This document shows, piece by piece, positions 9,458 through 18,596 of a DNA stretch of 64,000 nucleotides (the first letter of the stretch is position 1; every line of letters begins with the position of its first letter). A program made the translations under genes and the position numbers. The notes under the pieces are model-generated. The model searched no databases and was not told the DNA's origin. It saw only the letters and a program-made list of their open reading frames with translations. Origin of the DNA: Pseudomonas sp. GM41(2012) (GTDB taxonomy: Bacteria > Pseudomonadota > Gammaproteobacteria > Pseudomonadales > Pseudomonadaceae); contig NZ_AKJN02000007.1 of assembly GCF_000282315.2 (NCBI RefSeq), forward strand, positions 1,178,001 to 1,242,000. The letters are read 5' to 3'.

Positions 9458-9532
9458 TGGCAGGGGCGGCTGGATTCGAACCAACGCATGGCAGGATCAA
9501 AACCTGCTGCCTTACCGCTTGGCGACGCCCCT
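9458..9532 (-). tRNA. tRNA-Gln (anticodon TTG)
   Basis: 75 nt with encoded CCA. Acceptor AGGGGCG pairs with CGCCCCT, the anticodon stem GCAGG/CCTGC encloses TTTTGAT (anticodon TTG), and the T-arm reads GGTTCGAATCC. It lies between ispE and prs, the usual place in Pseudomonas. Confidence 0.97.
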
Positions 9533-9569
9533 GTATCTGTTGCAACGAGTACCCAGTACTCGATTCCTT

Positions 9570-10421
9570 TTAGAGCAGACTTTGCAGCTTGCGATGCAAC
9601 ATCGAAACGTTGCTTCCCTTTGCTACAAACCCTGTAAGGGTCTCTGTAAGAAGGGCCGAGACTTTATCAGCTTCAGCTTTGCTTGGGAAGCCCCCAAACA
9701 CACAACTTCCAGTTCCGGTGAGTTTTGCTTCGGTAAATTTACCTAACAAATCCAATGCGTTACGTACATCTGGGTAACGCCTTGCTACCACCGGTAAGCA
9801 GTCATTTCGACTGTTTCCCTTGGGAACGGGGCGCACTTTAATGGGAGAAGAGTTACGTGTCAACAACGGATCTGAAAAAATTTCTGCTGTACTTACAGAG
9901 ACTTGCGGCACAAGCACGAGATACCACGGTTCTTCGGGGTCTACAGGGGTCAGTTTCTCCCCCACGCCTTCTGCAAAAGCCGCGTGCCCACGCACGAAAA
10001 CCGGGACGTCGGCGCCAAGCGTCAGGCCTAGAACGGCCAGTCGATCCTCATCCCAACCCAGTTGCCAGAGATGATTGAGGCCGAGCAAAGTCGTCGCAGC
10101 ATTTGAACTGCCACCACCGATGCCACCGCCCATGGGCAGAATTTTTTCGATCCAGATGTCGATACCGAGCGAACAACCGGATTGCTCCTGAAGTTTTTTT
10201 GCTGCTCGAACAATCAGATTGCTGTCGTGAGGAACGCCATCGAATTCGGTGTGCAGTCGAATCACACCGTCATCACGAACGGCGAACGTGATTTCATCGC
10301 CGTAATCGAGAAACTGAAAAATAGTCTGCAACTCGTGATAACCGTCTTCACGGCGACCGAGGATGTGCAGCATCAGATTGAGTTTGGCCGGAGAGGGCAG
10401 CGTCAAGCGCGGAGCGGTCAT
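9570..10421 (-). CDS. ispE: 4-diphosphocytidyl-2-C-methyl-D-erythritol kinase
   Basis: 283 residues from the ATG at 10421 (MTAPRLTLPSPAKLN). It phosphorylates CDP-methylerythritol in the MEP isoprenoid pathway. The GHMP-kinase ATP loop PMGGGIGGGSSNAATTL lies at about residues 93-109, the substrate Lys/Asn motif PAKLNLMLH near the N-terminus, and GTGSCVFGGF near the C-terminus closes the active site. The chosen start is two bases past the lolB stop, implying translational coupling; an upstream in-frame ATG would run into lolB. Confidence 0.96.
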   Translation of the reverse strand: MTAPRLTLPSPAKLNLMLHILGRREDGYHELQTIFQFLDYGDEITFAVRDDGVIRLHTEFDGVPHDSNLIVRAAKKLQEQSGCSLGIDIWIEKILPMGGGIGGGSSNAATTLLGLNHLWQLGWDEDRLAVLGLTLGADVPVFVRGHAAFAEGVGEKLTPVDPEEPWYLVLVPQVSVSTAEIFSDPLLTRNSSPIKVRPVPKGNSRNDCLPVVARRYPDVRNALDLLGKFTEAKLTGTGSCVFGGFPSKAEADKVSALLTETLTGFVAKGSNVSMLHRKLQSLL

Positions 10422-10423
10422 GT

Positions 10424-11041
10424 TCACTGCCCCAATTTGCGAGGTTGCCATTCCTTGATCACCAGCGTGACGTCAAGGTCGGTGCCGTGCAGTTTGATCC
10501 GCTCGGGCAGCCAAAAGCCGTTTTGCTCGGCATAGCTGAGGTATTCGACCTGCCAGCCATCCTGCTCAAGATTGGCCAGGCGGCTGTCGGCATCCAGCGT
10601 CAGACGGCTTTTGCTGTTCGGAGCCGGGAGCCCGCGAACCCACCAGGCCAGATTGGACACCGGTAACTTCCAGCCCAGTTGTTCTTCGACCAATACTTCA
10701 GGCGTCGGCGCTTCATAGCGGCCCTGGTTGGCGACTTCCAGCGAGACTTTGCCCGGGCGGCCGGTCAGGCGTGCTGCCCCGCGACCCAGGGGGCCGGAGA
10801 GGCGAATGTCGTAGTAATCCTGTCGCTGCAGCCAGAACAACGTGCCGCTGCCCGAGTCTTTCGGGGCGCGAATGCCGATCTTGCCGTTGATCTGCCAGCC
10901 GTCGAGGCTGGTCAGTTGCTGTTTGTACTCGCGCCATTGGGCCGGGTTGCCTTTGCCCTGGACCGATTCGCGGGCGCCGAAGCCCGCACAACCGGCGAGC
11001 AGGGCGATGAAACTGAAAACAATGAGGTGGCGCAAAAACAT
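10424..11041 (-). CDS. lolB: Outer-membrane lipoprotein receptor LolB
   Basis: 205 residues with a lipoprotein signal peptide and lipobox LLAGC (Cys17). LolB takes lipoproteins from LolA and inserts them in the outer membrane. The Trp/Tyr-rich beta-sandwich segments (GWQINGKIGIRAP, LFWLQRQDYYDIRLSGPLG) match the family, as does the downstream ispE. It lies four bases after the lbcA-like gene, so the three genes are likely one operon. Confidence 0.95.
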   Translation of the reverse strand: MFLRHLIVFSFIALLAGCAGFGARESVQGKGNPAQWREYKQQLTSLDGWQINGKIGIRAPKDSGSGTLFWLQRQDYYDIRLSGPLGRGAARLTGRPGKVSLEVANQGRYEAPTPEVLVEEQLGWKLPVSNLAWWVRGLPAPNSKSRLTLDADSRLANLEQDGWQVEYLSYAEQNGFWLPERIKLHGTDLDVTLVIKEWQPRKLGQ

Positions 11042-11045
11042 AATC

Positions 11046-12770
11046 TTAAAGAGTCTCTGATCCGGTCAGGCGCTTGATGGTGCCGCGCAGGATGGGGCTG
11101 TCGGGCTGTTCCTTGAGGAACTTGCTCCAGATTTGTCTGGCTTCCCGTTGCTTGCCATTGGCCCACAGGACTTCGCCCAGGTGCGCGGCGACTTCTTGAT
11201 CGGGGAAGCGCTCCAGCGCCTGACGCAGCAGGCGTTCGGCTTCGTCGAAATTGCCCATGCGGAAGTTCACCCAGCCGAGGCTGTCGAGTACCGCCGGGTC
11301 TTCCGGATTGATCTTGTGTGCCTGTTCGATCAAGGCCTTGGCTTCGGCGTAGCGCGTCGTACGGTCGGACAGGGTGTAACCGAGGGCGTTCAACGCCATC
11401 GCGTTGTCCGGGTCGCGCTTGATGATCAGGCGCAGGTCTTTTTCCATCTGCGCCAGGTCATTGCGTTTTTCCGCTTGCATGGCGCGGGTGTACAGCAGAT
11501 TCAGATCGTCCGGGTATTGCTGCAAGGCTTGCTTCAATACATTCCAGGCCTTGTCGGGCTGTTTATTGGCGGACAAGGTTTCGGCTTCGATCAAATACAA
11601 CTGAATCGCGTAATCGGGCTGCTCATCGCGCTCCGCAGCCAGGCGGCTTTGGGCTTCGGCGGTCTTGCCGTTATTCATCAGGATATCGGCCTGACGCAAT
11701 TGCGCCGGCAGGTAATCGTTGCCCGGGCCGACCTGGGCGTACTCGATCAGCGCTCCTTGAGGGTCATTGCGCTCTTCAGCGATACGACCGAGGTTCAAGT
11801 GCGCCGAATCGACATGGCTTTCCCGGGCAATCAGGTCTTCCAGATAGCCCTTGGCCTCATTCCAGGCCTTGGCTTCCAGGCAGACCAACGCCAGGGAGTA
11901 ACGCAGTTCGTCGTCTTCAGGGTACTGCTGAACCAGGCTCGAGAACTCGGCTTTGGCGTCGTCCATGCGGTCCTGTTCAACCAGCATGCGCGCATAAGTC
12001 AGGCGCAGGCGTTTGTCGTCCGGGTATTTCTTGATGCTTTTTTGCAGCAGCGGCAAGGCTTCATCGCCACGACTGAGGGTCTGCAGCAGGCGTGCGCGCA
12101 GCAGAATCGGTGCTATTTCGCCTTCGTCCGGAGGATTGTCTTCCAGCAGGCCCAGCGCACCCTTGGCGTCACCGTCCTGTTGCAGAAGCAACGCTTTGCC
12201 GAAAATCAGCTGACTGTTGTTCGGATGGCGCTGCAATAAACGGTCAAAACTTTTCATCAAGCCGTTGCGCGTGTCCTGGTCGGTATCGGCCGCAGACAGG
12301 GCGAGGAAGTCGAAATGCGTGTCGCCCTTGCCCTGCAGGACTTTCTCCATATAGGCCATGGAGTCGTCATAACGCCCGGCACGAGCCAGTTGCACGGCAG
12401 CGGCCCGTTGCGCCTCGAGGTCTTGCGGCGCGTTTTTCGCCCAGATCAACGCGGTGTCCAGGGCAGCCTGATCGGCGCCCAGGTACTCGGCGATACGGAA
12501 TGCACGCTCGGAGACGCCCGGATCCTGAGTGTTGATCGCCTGGGTCACGTAGTTGTCCAGGGCAATGTCGAAACGATTGCGCTGGCCAGCCAGTTCGGCG
12601 CTCAACAGACTGAAGATGGTTTCTTCACTGAATGAGCTGTAAACCTTGGGCTTTTCAGGGGCCGGAGTGCTGTCTTCGACCGGCGGCGTACCGTCCGACG
12701 AAACGGGTGCCAAGGCCTGGCAGCCGCTGAGGAAGACAAAAGCGAGGAGCAACGCGGAAGATCTATTCAT
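11046..12770 (-). CDS. lbcA: TPR outer-membrane lipoprotein, LbcA-like
   Basis: 574 residues with a signal peptide and lipobox LSGC (Cys17), then many tetratricopeptide repeats covering roughly residues 55-560 (for example ALNALGYTLSDRTTRYAEAK and VLDSLGWVNFRMGNFDEAER). The position just upstream of lolB and divergent from hemA matches PA4667 of P. aeruginosa, named LbcA, the adaptor that activates the periplasmic protease CtpA to degrade cell-wall hydrolases. That role is family knowledge; in this window only the lipoprotein signal, TPR pattern and synteny are seen. No ctpA-like gene lies here. Confidence 0.85.
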   Translation of the reverse strand: MNRSSALLLAFVFLSGCQALAPVSSDGTPPVEDSTPAPEKPKVYSSFSEETIFSLLSAELAGQRNRFDIALDNYVTQAINTQDPGVSERAFRIAEYLGADQAALDTALIWAKNAPQDLEAQRAAAVQLARAGRYDDSMAYMEKVLQGKGDTHFDFLALSAADTDQDTRNGLMKSFDRLLQRHPNNSQLIFGKALLLQQDGDAKGALGLLEDNPPDEGEIAPILLRARLLQTLSRGDEALPLLQKSIKKYPDDKRLRLTYARMLVEQDRMDDAKAEFSSLVQQYPEDDELRYSLALVCLEAKAWNEAKGYLEDLIARESHVDSAHLNLGRIAEERNDPQGALIEYAQVGPGNDYLPAQLRQADILMNNGKTAEAQSRLAAERDEQPDYAIQLYLIEAETLSANKQPDKAWNVLKQALQQYPDDLNLLYTRAMQAEKRNDLAQMEKDLRLIIKRDPDNAMALNALGYTLSDRTTRYAEAKALIEQAHKINPEDPAVLDSLGWVNFRMGNFDEAERLLRQALERFPDQEVAAHLGEVLWANGKQREARQIWSKFLKEQPDSPILRGTIKRLTGSETL

Positions 12771-12880
12771 ATAGGAAGAGGACGACTAACCTGCGGTCGG
12801 ATCATCATGACACAAGCCTTCGGCCAAACATAACCGAGTCTCAATTGGCGCCTTTATAGAGGCAGGTCATTGGGACAATC

Positions 12881-12969
12881 GTAGGAGCTGCCGCAGGCTG
12901 CGATCTTTTGATCTTGCCTGTGCGGCACCTTTGAAACCTGAAAAGATCGCAGCCTTCGGCGGCTCCTAC
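12881..12969. repeat. REP doublet in divergent lbcA/hemA region
   Basis: The arms begin GTAGGAGCTGCCGC and end GGCGGCTCCTAC, with a shared TGCGATCTTTT interior. Unusually for this window, it sits between two divergent start regions. Confidence 0.85.
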
Positions 12970-13052
12970 AGGGGCGATAGATATCGAATAGTTGTTCTGG
13001 CTCTGTCGAAGTAGGACAATTGCCGGCTTCACGTCACCATCAGCGACCTTGA

Positions 13053-14342
13053 ATGGCCTTCCTTGCACTCGGTATTAACCACAAGACTGCTTCAGTAGAC
13101 GTCCGCGAGCGCGTGGCCTTTACCCCTGAGCAGCTGGTGGAGGCTTTGCAGCAGCTCTGCCGACTCACCGACAGCCGCGAAGCTGCGATCCTCTCCACCT
13201 GCAATCGCAGTGAACTCTATATAGAACAGGATCACCTTTCGGCGGACGTCATCCTGCGCTGGCTGGCCGATTATCACCATTTGAGCCTCGAAGAGCTGCG
13301 CGCGAGCGCTTATGTGCACGAAGATGATGCGGCAGTTCGTCACATGATGCGGGTGGCATCCGGGCTCGATTCGCTGGTGTTGGGCGAACCGCAGATTCTC
13401 GGCCAGATGAAATCGGCCTACGCCGTGGCCCGCGAGGCCGGCACCATCGGTCCGTTGCTCGGGCGGCTGTTCCAGGCCACGTTCAATGCGGCCAAACAGG
13501 TGCGCACCGACACCGCTATCGGCGAGAACCCGGTATCCGTGGCGTTTGCCGCGGTCAGTCTGGCAAAACAGATTTTCAGCGACTTGCAACGCAGCCAGGC
13601 CTTGCTGATCGGTGCCGGCGAGACCATCACCCTGGTCGCCCGCCACCTGCACGAATTGGGTGTGAAACGCATCGTCGTCGCCAACCGCACCCTGGAGCGC
13701 GCGAGCATTCTGGCCGAGCAGTTCGGCGCCCACGCGGTGTTGCTCTCGGACATCCCGGCGGAACTGGTGCGCAGCGACATCGTTATCAGCTCCACCGCCA
13801 GCCAGTTGCCGATCCTGGGCAAGGGCGCGGTGGAAAGCGCCTTGAAACTGCGCAAGCACAAGCCGATCTTCATGGTAGACATCGCCGTCCCCCGGGATAT
13901 CGAGCCGGAAGTCGGCGAACTGGACGACGTTTACCTGTATAGCGTCGACGATCTCCACGAAGTGGTCGCCGAGAACCTCAAGAGTCGCCAGGGCGCAGCC
14001 CAGGCGGCGGAAGAGATGGTCTCGGTGGGTGCCGAAGATTTCATGGTTCGCCTGCGTGAACTGGCGGCGGTGGATGTGCTCAAGGCCTATCGCCAACAAA
14101 GCGAGCGCCTGCGCGACGAAGAATTACAGAAGGCTCAGCGCATGCTGGCCAACGGCAGCAGCGCCGAAGACGTGCTGGTGCAGCTGGCGCGGGGCCTGAC
14201 CAACAAACTCTTGCACGCACCGAGCGTGCAGTTGAAAAAGCTCTCTGCCGAAGGCCGCCTCGATGCGCTGGCCATGGCCCAGGAACTCTTTGCCCTGAAT
14301 GAGGGCTCATCGGATAGCTTTTCGGATAAAAAACCGCAATGA
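13053..14342 (+). CDS. hemA: Glutamyl-tRNA reductase
   Basis: 429 residues. It reduces Glu-tRNA to glutamate-1-semialdehyde, the first committed step of C5-pathway tetrapyrrole synthesis. The nucleophile Cys50 lies in LSTCNRSELY, the NADPH-binding domain starts near ALLIGAGETITLVARHL, and the helical dimerisation domain fills the C-terminus. Its stop overlaps the prfA start by four bases (ATGA), so hemA and prfA are translationally coupled, the usual gammaproteobacterial arrangement. HemH, the last haem enzyme, is also encoded in this window at 25453. Confidence 0.97.
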   Translation: MAFLALGINHKTASVDVRERVAFTPEQLVEALQQLCRLTDSREAAILSTCNRSELYIEQDHLSADVILRWLADYHHLSLEELRASAYVHEDDAAVRHMMRVASGLDSLVLGEPQILGQMKSAYAVAREAGTIGPLLGRLFQATFNAAKQVRTDTAIGENPVSVAFAAVSLAKQIFSDLQRSQALLIGAGETITLVARHLHELGVKRIVVANRTLERASILAEQFGAHAVLLSDIPAELVRSDIVISSTASQLPILGKGAVESALKLRKHKPIFMVDIAVPRDIEPEVGELDDVYLYSVDDLHEVVAENLKSRQGAAQAAEEMVSVGAEDFMVRLRELAAVDVLKAYRQQSERLRDEELQKAQRMLANGSSAEDVLVQLARGLTNKLLHAPSVQLKKLSAEGRLDALAMAQELFALNEGSSDSFSDKKPQ

Positions 14343-15421
14343 AAGCGTCACTGCTCAATAAGCTGGACATCCTCCAGGACCGTTTCGAGGAATTGACCGC
14401 CTTGCTTGGCGACGGCGAAGTCATTTCCGATCAGGCCAAATTCCGCACCTATTCCAAGGAATACGCGGAAGTCGAACCGATTGTCGAAACCTATAAACAG
14501 TTGCTCAAGGTACAAAGCGATCTCGAGGGCGCTCAGGCGCTGCTCAAGGACAGCGACCCGGACATGCGTGAAATGGCCGTGGAAGAAGTCCGCGAAGCCA
14601 AAGAGCAACTGATCGACATCGAAGCCAGCCTGCAACGCATGCTGCTGCCCAAGGATCCGAACGATGGGCGCAACGTGTTCCTCGAAATCCGCGCTGGCAC
14701 CGGCGGTGACGAGGCGGCGATTTTCTCCGGCGACCTGTTCCGCATGTATTCGCGTTACGCCGAGCGTCGCGGCTGGCGGGTGGAAATCCTCTCGGAGAAC
14801 ATCGGTGAACACGGCGGCTTTAAAGAAGTCATCGCTCGCGTCGAAGGCGACAACGTCTACGGCAAGCTGAAATTCGAATCCGGTGCCCACCGCGTACAAC
14901 GGGTTCCCGCTACCGAATCCCAGGGTCGCATCCACACCTCGGCCTGCACCGTAGCCGTGTTGCCCGAGCCGGACGAGCAGGAAGCAATCGAGATCAACCC
15001 CTCGGATTTGCGCATCGATACCTACAAATCCTCCGGTGCCGGTGGTCAGCACGTTAACAAAACGGACTCGGCGATCCGCATCACGCACTTACCGTCCGGT
15101 ATTGTCGTCGAGTGCCAGGAAGAGCGTTCCCAGCACAAGAACCGCGCCCGGGCGATGTCCTGGCTGTCGGCCAAGCTCAATGATCAGCAGACCAGCGCCG
15201 CCGCGAACGCTATCGCCAGCGAGCGTAAGTTGCTGGTCGGTTCGGGCGATCGCTCGGAGCGGATCCGCACGTACAACTTTGCCCAGGGGCGGGTCACCGA
15301 CCACCGGGTCAACCTGACGCTGTATTCCCTCGACGAAATCCTCGCGGGTGGCGTCGATGCGGTGATCGAGCCGTTGCTGGCCGAATACCAGGCCGACCAA
15401 TTGGCAGCGATAGGTGAGTAA
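14339..15421 (+). CDS. prfA: Peptide chain release factor 1
   Basis: 360 residues. It reads UAA and UAG stop codons and hydrolyses peptidyl-tRNA. The GGQ loop lies in SSGAGGQHVNKTDSA (about residues 230-245) and the codon-reading domain lies upstream. Its methylating enzyme PrmC, which modifies the GGQ glutamine, is encoded next with no gap (stop at 15419-15421, ATG at 15422), a classic functional pairing. Confidence 0.97.
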   Translation: MKASLLNKLDILQDRFEELTALLGDGEVISDQAKFRTYSKEYAEVEPIVETYKQLLKVQSDLEGAQALLKDSDPDMREMAVEEVREAKEQLIDIEASLQRMLLPKDPNDGRNVFLEIRAGTGGDEAAIFSGDLFRMYSRYAERRGWRVEILSENIGEHGGFKEVIARVEGDNVYGKLKFESGAHRVQRVPATESQGRIHTSACTVAVLPEPDEQEAIEINPSDLRIDTYKSSGAGGQHVNKTDSAIRITHLPSGIVVECQEERSQHKNRARAMSWLSAKLNDQQTSAAANAIASERKLLVGSGDRSERIRTYNFAQGRVTDHRVNLTLYSLDEILAGGVDAVIEPLLAEYQADQLAAIGE

Positions 15422-16252
15422 ATGACGATCATTGCCAGTTTGTTGCGCGCCGCCGACCTGCCAGATTCGCCCTCCGCGCGCCTGGATGCGGAATTGTTGC
15501 TGGCCGCTGCGTTGGGCAAGTCCCGCAGTTTTTTGCACACCTGGCCCGAGCGTATCGTTCCAAGCGAAGCGGCGCTTAAATTTGCCGAGTATTTGCAGCG
15601 CCGTCGTGGCGGTGAGCCAGTGGCTTACATCCTCGGTCAGCAAGGTTTCTGGAAGCTTGATCTGGAAGTGGCGCCGCACACGCTGATCCCGCGCCCGGAC
15701 ACCGAGCTGTTAGTGGAAGCGGCGCTTGAACTCCTGCCAGCCACACCTGCCAAGGTCCTCGACCTCGGCACCGGCAGCGGCGCCATTGCATTGGCCCTGG
15801 CCAGCGAGCGTCCAGCCTGGAAGGTGACCGCCGTGGATCGCGTGCTCGAAGCCGTGGCCCTGGCCGAGCGCAATCGCCAGCGCTTGCATCTGAACAACGC
15901 CACCGTGCTGAGCAGTCATTGGTTCAGTGCGCTGGAAGGTCAGCGTTTTCAGCTGATCATCAGCAACCCGCCTTACATTGCCTCCGCCGATCCGCATCTG
16001 GTGGAAGGCGATGTGCGCTTCGAACCGGCCAGTGCCCTGGTGGCCGGCGTCGATGGGCTCGACGATCTGCGTCTGATCGTCGCCCAGGCGCCGGATTATC
16101 TGGAAGCGGGCGGTTGGCTGATGCTTGAACACGGTTACGATCAAGCTACTGCGGTACGCGATTTGCTGCTGACCCGCGGCTTTGAAGAAGTCCACAGCCG
16201 CACCGATCTGGGCGGTCACGAACGTATCAGCCTGGGGCGCCTGCCGTGCTGA
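15422..16252 (+). CDS. prmC: Release factor glutamine methyltransferase
   Basis: 276 residues. It transfers a methyl group from SAM to the Gln of the RF GGQ motif. The SAM-binding motif VLDLGTGSGAIALALA and the catalytic NPPY (residues 182-185, ISNPPYIAS) are both present. The helical N-terminal domain that docks the release factor covers the first ~90 residues. It overlaps moeB, which starts at a GTG inside its last codons. Confidence 0.96.
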   Translation: MTIIASLLRAADLPDSPSARLDAELLLAAALGKSRSFLHTWPERIVPSEAALKFAEYLQRRRGGEPVAYILGQQGFWKLDLEVAPHTLIPRPDTELLVEAALELLPATPAKVLDLGTGSGAIALALASERPAWKVTAVDRVLEAVALAERNRQRLHLNNATVLSSHWFSALEGQRFQLIISNPPYIASADPHLVEGDVRFEPASALVAGVDGLDDLRLIVAQAPDYLEAGGWLMLEHGYDQATAVRDLLLTRGFEEVHSRTDLGGHERISLGRLPC

Positions 16253-17001
16253 ATGATCAGGAATTATTGCGCTACAGTCGACAGATTCTGTTGCAACACG
16301 TCGACATCGACGGCCAGTTGCGACTGAAAGAAAGCCGCGTGTTGATCGTCGGCCTCGGCGGCCTCGGCTCGCCGGTTGCGCTGTATCTGGCTGCCGCCGG
16401 CGTTGGCGAGTTGCATTTGGCGGACTTCGACACTGTCGACCTGACCAACCTGCAACGCCAGATCGTTCACGACACCGACAGCGTCGGCCTGAGTAAAGTC
16501 GATTCGGCGATTCGCCGACTGACTGCAATCAACCCCGAAATTCAGTTGATCGCCCATCGCACCGCGCTGGACGAAGATTCCCTGGCCGCCGCCGTGGCTG
16601 CTGTGGATCTGGTGTTGGACTGTTCCGACAATTTCTCCACCCGCGAAGCGGTCAACGCTGCGTGTGTCGCCGCCGGCAAACCTCTGGTGAGCGGCGCAGC
16701 GATTCGGCTGGAAGGGCAGTTGTCGGTGTTTGACCCGCGTCGTCCTGAAAGCCCGTGCTACCACTGTTTATATGGTCACGGCAGCGAAGCCGAACTGACC
16801 TGCAGCGAAGCTGGCGTCGTAGGGCCATTGGTTGGCCTGGTGGGCAGCCTCCAGGCGCTGGAAGCCATGAAGTTGCTGGTGGGTTTCGGCGAGCCGCTGG
16901 TGGGGCGCCTGTTGTTGATCGATGCCTTGGGCTCGCGCTTTCGCGAATTGCGGGTCAAGCGAGATCCGGGCTGCAGCGTTTGTGGTTCGAAGCATGCGTG
17001 A
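16246..17001 (+). CDS. moeB: MoeB/HesA/ThiF-family adenylyltransferase
   Basis: 251 residues from a GTG at 16246 overlapping the prmC stop by seven bases. It has the E1-like nucleotide loop GLGGLGSPVALYLAAAGVG (about residues 35-53), the LTNLQRQIVHD motif, and two Cys pairs for structural zinc (CYHC and, at the C-terminus, CSVC). MoeB activates the MoaD C-terminus for molybdopterin synthesis. No moaD or thiS is adjacent here, so MoeB is assigned by family similarity and by the conserved hemA-prfA-prmC-moeB-murI order; a ThiF-like role is the alternative. Confidence 0.88.
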   Translation: MLNDQELLRYSRQILLQHVDIDGQLRLKESRVLIVGLGGLGSPVALYLAAAGVGELHLADFDTVDLTNLQRQIVHDTDSVGLSKVDSAIRRLTAINPEIQLIAHRTALDEDSLAAAVAAVDLVLDCSDNFSTREAVNAACVAAGKPLVSGAAIRLEGQLSVFDPRRPESPCYHCLYGHGSEAELTCSEAGVVGPLVGLVGSLQALEAMKLLVGFGEPLVGRLLLIDALGSRFRELRVKRDPGCSVCGSKHA

Positions 17002-17785
17002 AGCGCCGATTGGCGTGTTCGACTCCGGCGTCGGTGGGCTTTCGGTGCTGGCCGAGATCCAGCGTTTGCTGCCCAACGAATCACTGTTGTATGTCGCCGA
17101 TTGCGGGAATATTCCCTACGGCGAGAAAACCCCGGAATTCATCCGTCATCGCTGCAGCGTGATGGCCGGTTTTTTTCAGCAGCAGGGCGCCAAGGCCTTG
17201 GTGCTGGCCTGCAACACGGCGACGGTCGCTGGCGTTGCCGACTTGCGACGCGATTATCCCGAGTGGCCCATCGTCGGCATGGAGCCGGCGGTCAAACCGG
17301 CCGCTGCCGCCACCCGCAGCGGTGTGGTCGGTGTGCTCGCCACCACCGGCACCTTGCAGAGTGCCAAGTTCGCCGCGTTGCTCGACCGTTTCGCCACCGA
17401 TGTGCGAGTCATCACCCAGCCGTGCCCCGGCCTGGTGGAGCTGATTGAAAACGGCGATCTGCACAGCGAGGCATTGCGCCAGTTGCTGGCCAGGTATGTC
17501 GAACCGCTGCTCGGTGCCGGGTGCGACACGATAATTCTTGGCTGCACGCATTATCCCTTCCTAAAGCCGTTGCTTAAGCAGATGATCCCCGATGACATCA
17601 GCTTGATTGATACCGGTGCCGCTGTAGCACGGCAACTTCAGCGATTGTTGGCCGAGCGGGAATTGCTCGCCGAGGAGCCTGCACGTGCTGCGCAGTTCTG
17701 GACGAGTGCCGATCCGGAGCATTTCAGAAATATCTTGCCAATACTGTGGAATACCGCTGGTGTTGTGCGAAGCTTCAAGGAGTAA
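16994..17785 (+). CDS. murI: Glutamate racemase
   Basis: 263 residues. It makes D-glutamate for peptidoglycan. Both catalytic cysteines are visible, in ACNTATVAG and GCTHYPFLKP, and Asp10-Ser11 lie in FDSGVGGLSV. I start at the ATG at 16994 (MREAPIGVFDSG), overlapping the moeB stop by eight bases; longer frames upstream would read through moeB in another phase. It ends the hemA-murI run of five tightly packed genes. Confidence 0.96.
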   Translation: MREAPIGVFDSGVGGLSVLAEIQRLLPNESLLYVADCGNIPYGEKTPEFIRHRCSVMAGFFQQQGAKALVLACNTATVAGVADLRRDYPEWPIVGMEPAVKPAAAATRSGVVGVLATTGTLQSAKFAALLDRFATDVRVITQPCPGLVELIENGDLHSEALRQLLARYVEPLLGAGCDTIILGCTHYPFLKPLLKQMIPDDISLIDTGAAVARQLQRLLAERELLAEEPARAAQFWTSADPEHFRNILPILWNTAGVVRSFKE

Positions 17786-17897
17786 ACAAAACTCGGGGCA
17801 AACGAGTAATTGGGGTGAGCTTCTAATTAATCGTCGACTTCTATAGCGTCAAGCAACAAAAAAACCATACGAAATCGTTCGGAAAAGGATGTTTCTA

Positions 17898-18416
17898 ATG
17901 AAGCGACTATCCTGCTTGGCCGCGATTGCGGCCGCACTGATGGGGCACAGTTTTACCGCACAGGCGGCAGGCGTGGAGTTCGCGGTCGGCCAGACTAGCG
18001 ACTCGACCATGACCTATCGACTGGGCATGCAATTCGATTGGGACAAGAGCTGGTTGCAGAGTGATATCGGTCGTGTGACCGGTTACTGGAGCGGTGCCTA
18101 CACCTATTGGGAAGGCGACACGACCTCCAGCAACCACAGCCTGTCGTTCTCGCCTGTGTTTGTTTACGAGTTTGCCGGTCAAAACGTCAAGCCGTACCTG
18201 GAGGCCGGGATTGGCGTGGCGTTGTTCTCTCATAGCGAACTTGAAAACAACAACCTCGGTGGTGCTTTTCAGTTCGAAGACCGATTCGGCTTTGGTCTGC
18301 GCTTTGCGGGCGGACATGAAGTCGGGATTCGTGCGACGCACTACTCCAATGCCGGTCTTAACAGTTACAACGACGGCGTAGAAAGCTACTCGCTGCACTA
18401 CACGATGCCGCTCTAA
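17898..18416 (+). CDS. pagL: Lipid A 3-O-deacylase PagL
   Basis: 172 residues with a signal peptide (cleavage near AQAAG) and a small outer-membrane beta-barrel. The sequence closely resembles the P. aeruginosa PagL pattern as I recall it: MTYRLGMQFDWDKSW, FVYEFAGQNVKPYLEAGIGV, and the catalytic His-Ser in ATHYSNAGL, ending in an aromatic-rich strand. It removes the 3-position acyl chain of lipid A. I use the ATG at 17898, which has AAGGA 8-12 bases upstream; the ATG at 17889 overlaps that site. It follows murI by 112 bp and likely has its own promoter. Confidence 0.93.
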   Translation: MKRLSCLAAIAAALMGHSFTAQAAGVEFAVGQTSDSTMTYRLGMQFDWDKSWLQSDIGRVTGYWSGAYTYWEGDTTSSNHSLSFSPVFVYEFAGQNVKPYLEAGIGVALFSHSELENNNLGGAFQFEDRFGFGLRFAGGHEVGIRATHYSNAGLNSYNDGVESYSLHYTMPL

Positions 18417-18431
18417 GCCTTGGCGCTTTTA

Positions 18432-18575
18432 ATGTGGGAGCGATCCATGTGGCGAGGGGATTTATCCCCGTTCGACTGCGAAGCAGTCGTAAACGCGGTT
18501 TAACTTTGAAATGCCGGGGCTGCTCTGCAGCCCAACGGGGATAAATCCCCTCGCCACACAGGCTCGCTCCCACAT
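18432..18575. repeat. Long REP doublet (144 bp)
   Basis: Outer arms ATGTGGGAGCG and CGCTCCCACAT with a second nested inverted pair GGCGAGGGGATTTATCCCCG / CGGGGATAAATCCCCTCGCC. It lies between convergent pagL and the YkgJ-type gene. Confidence 0.85.
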
Positions 18576-18596
18576 TTGATTTTGGTGCCTGCTTGT

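Noticed and set aside
9444..9746. 100-codon plus-strand frame over tRNA-Gln
   Set aside because: It runs through the tRNA and the ispE 3' end; no independent support.
11133..12239. 368-codon plus-strand frame over the TPR lipoprotein
   Set aside because: Antisense shadow without a ribosome site or motif.
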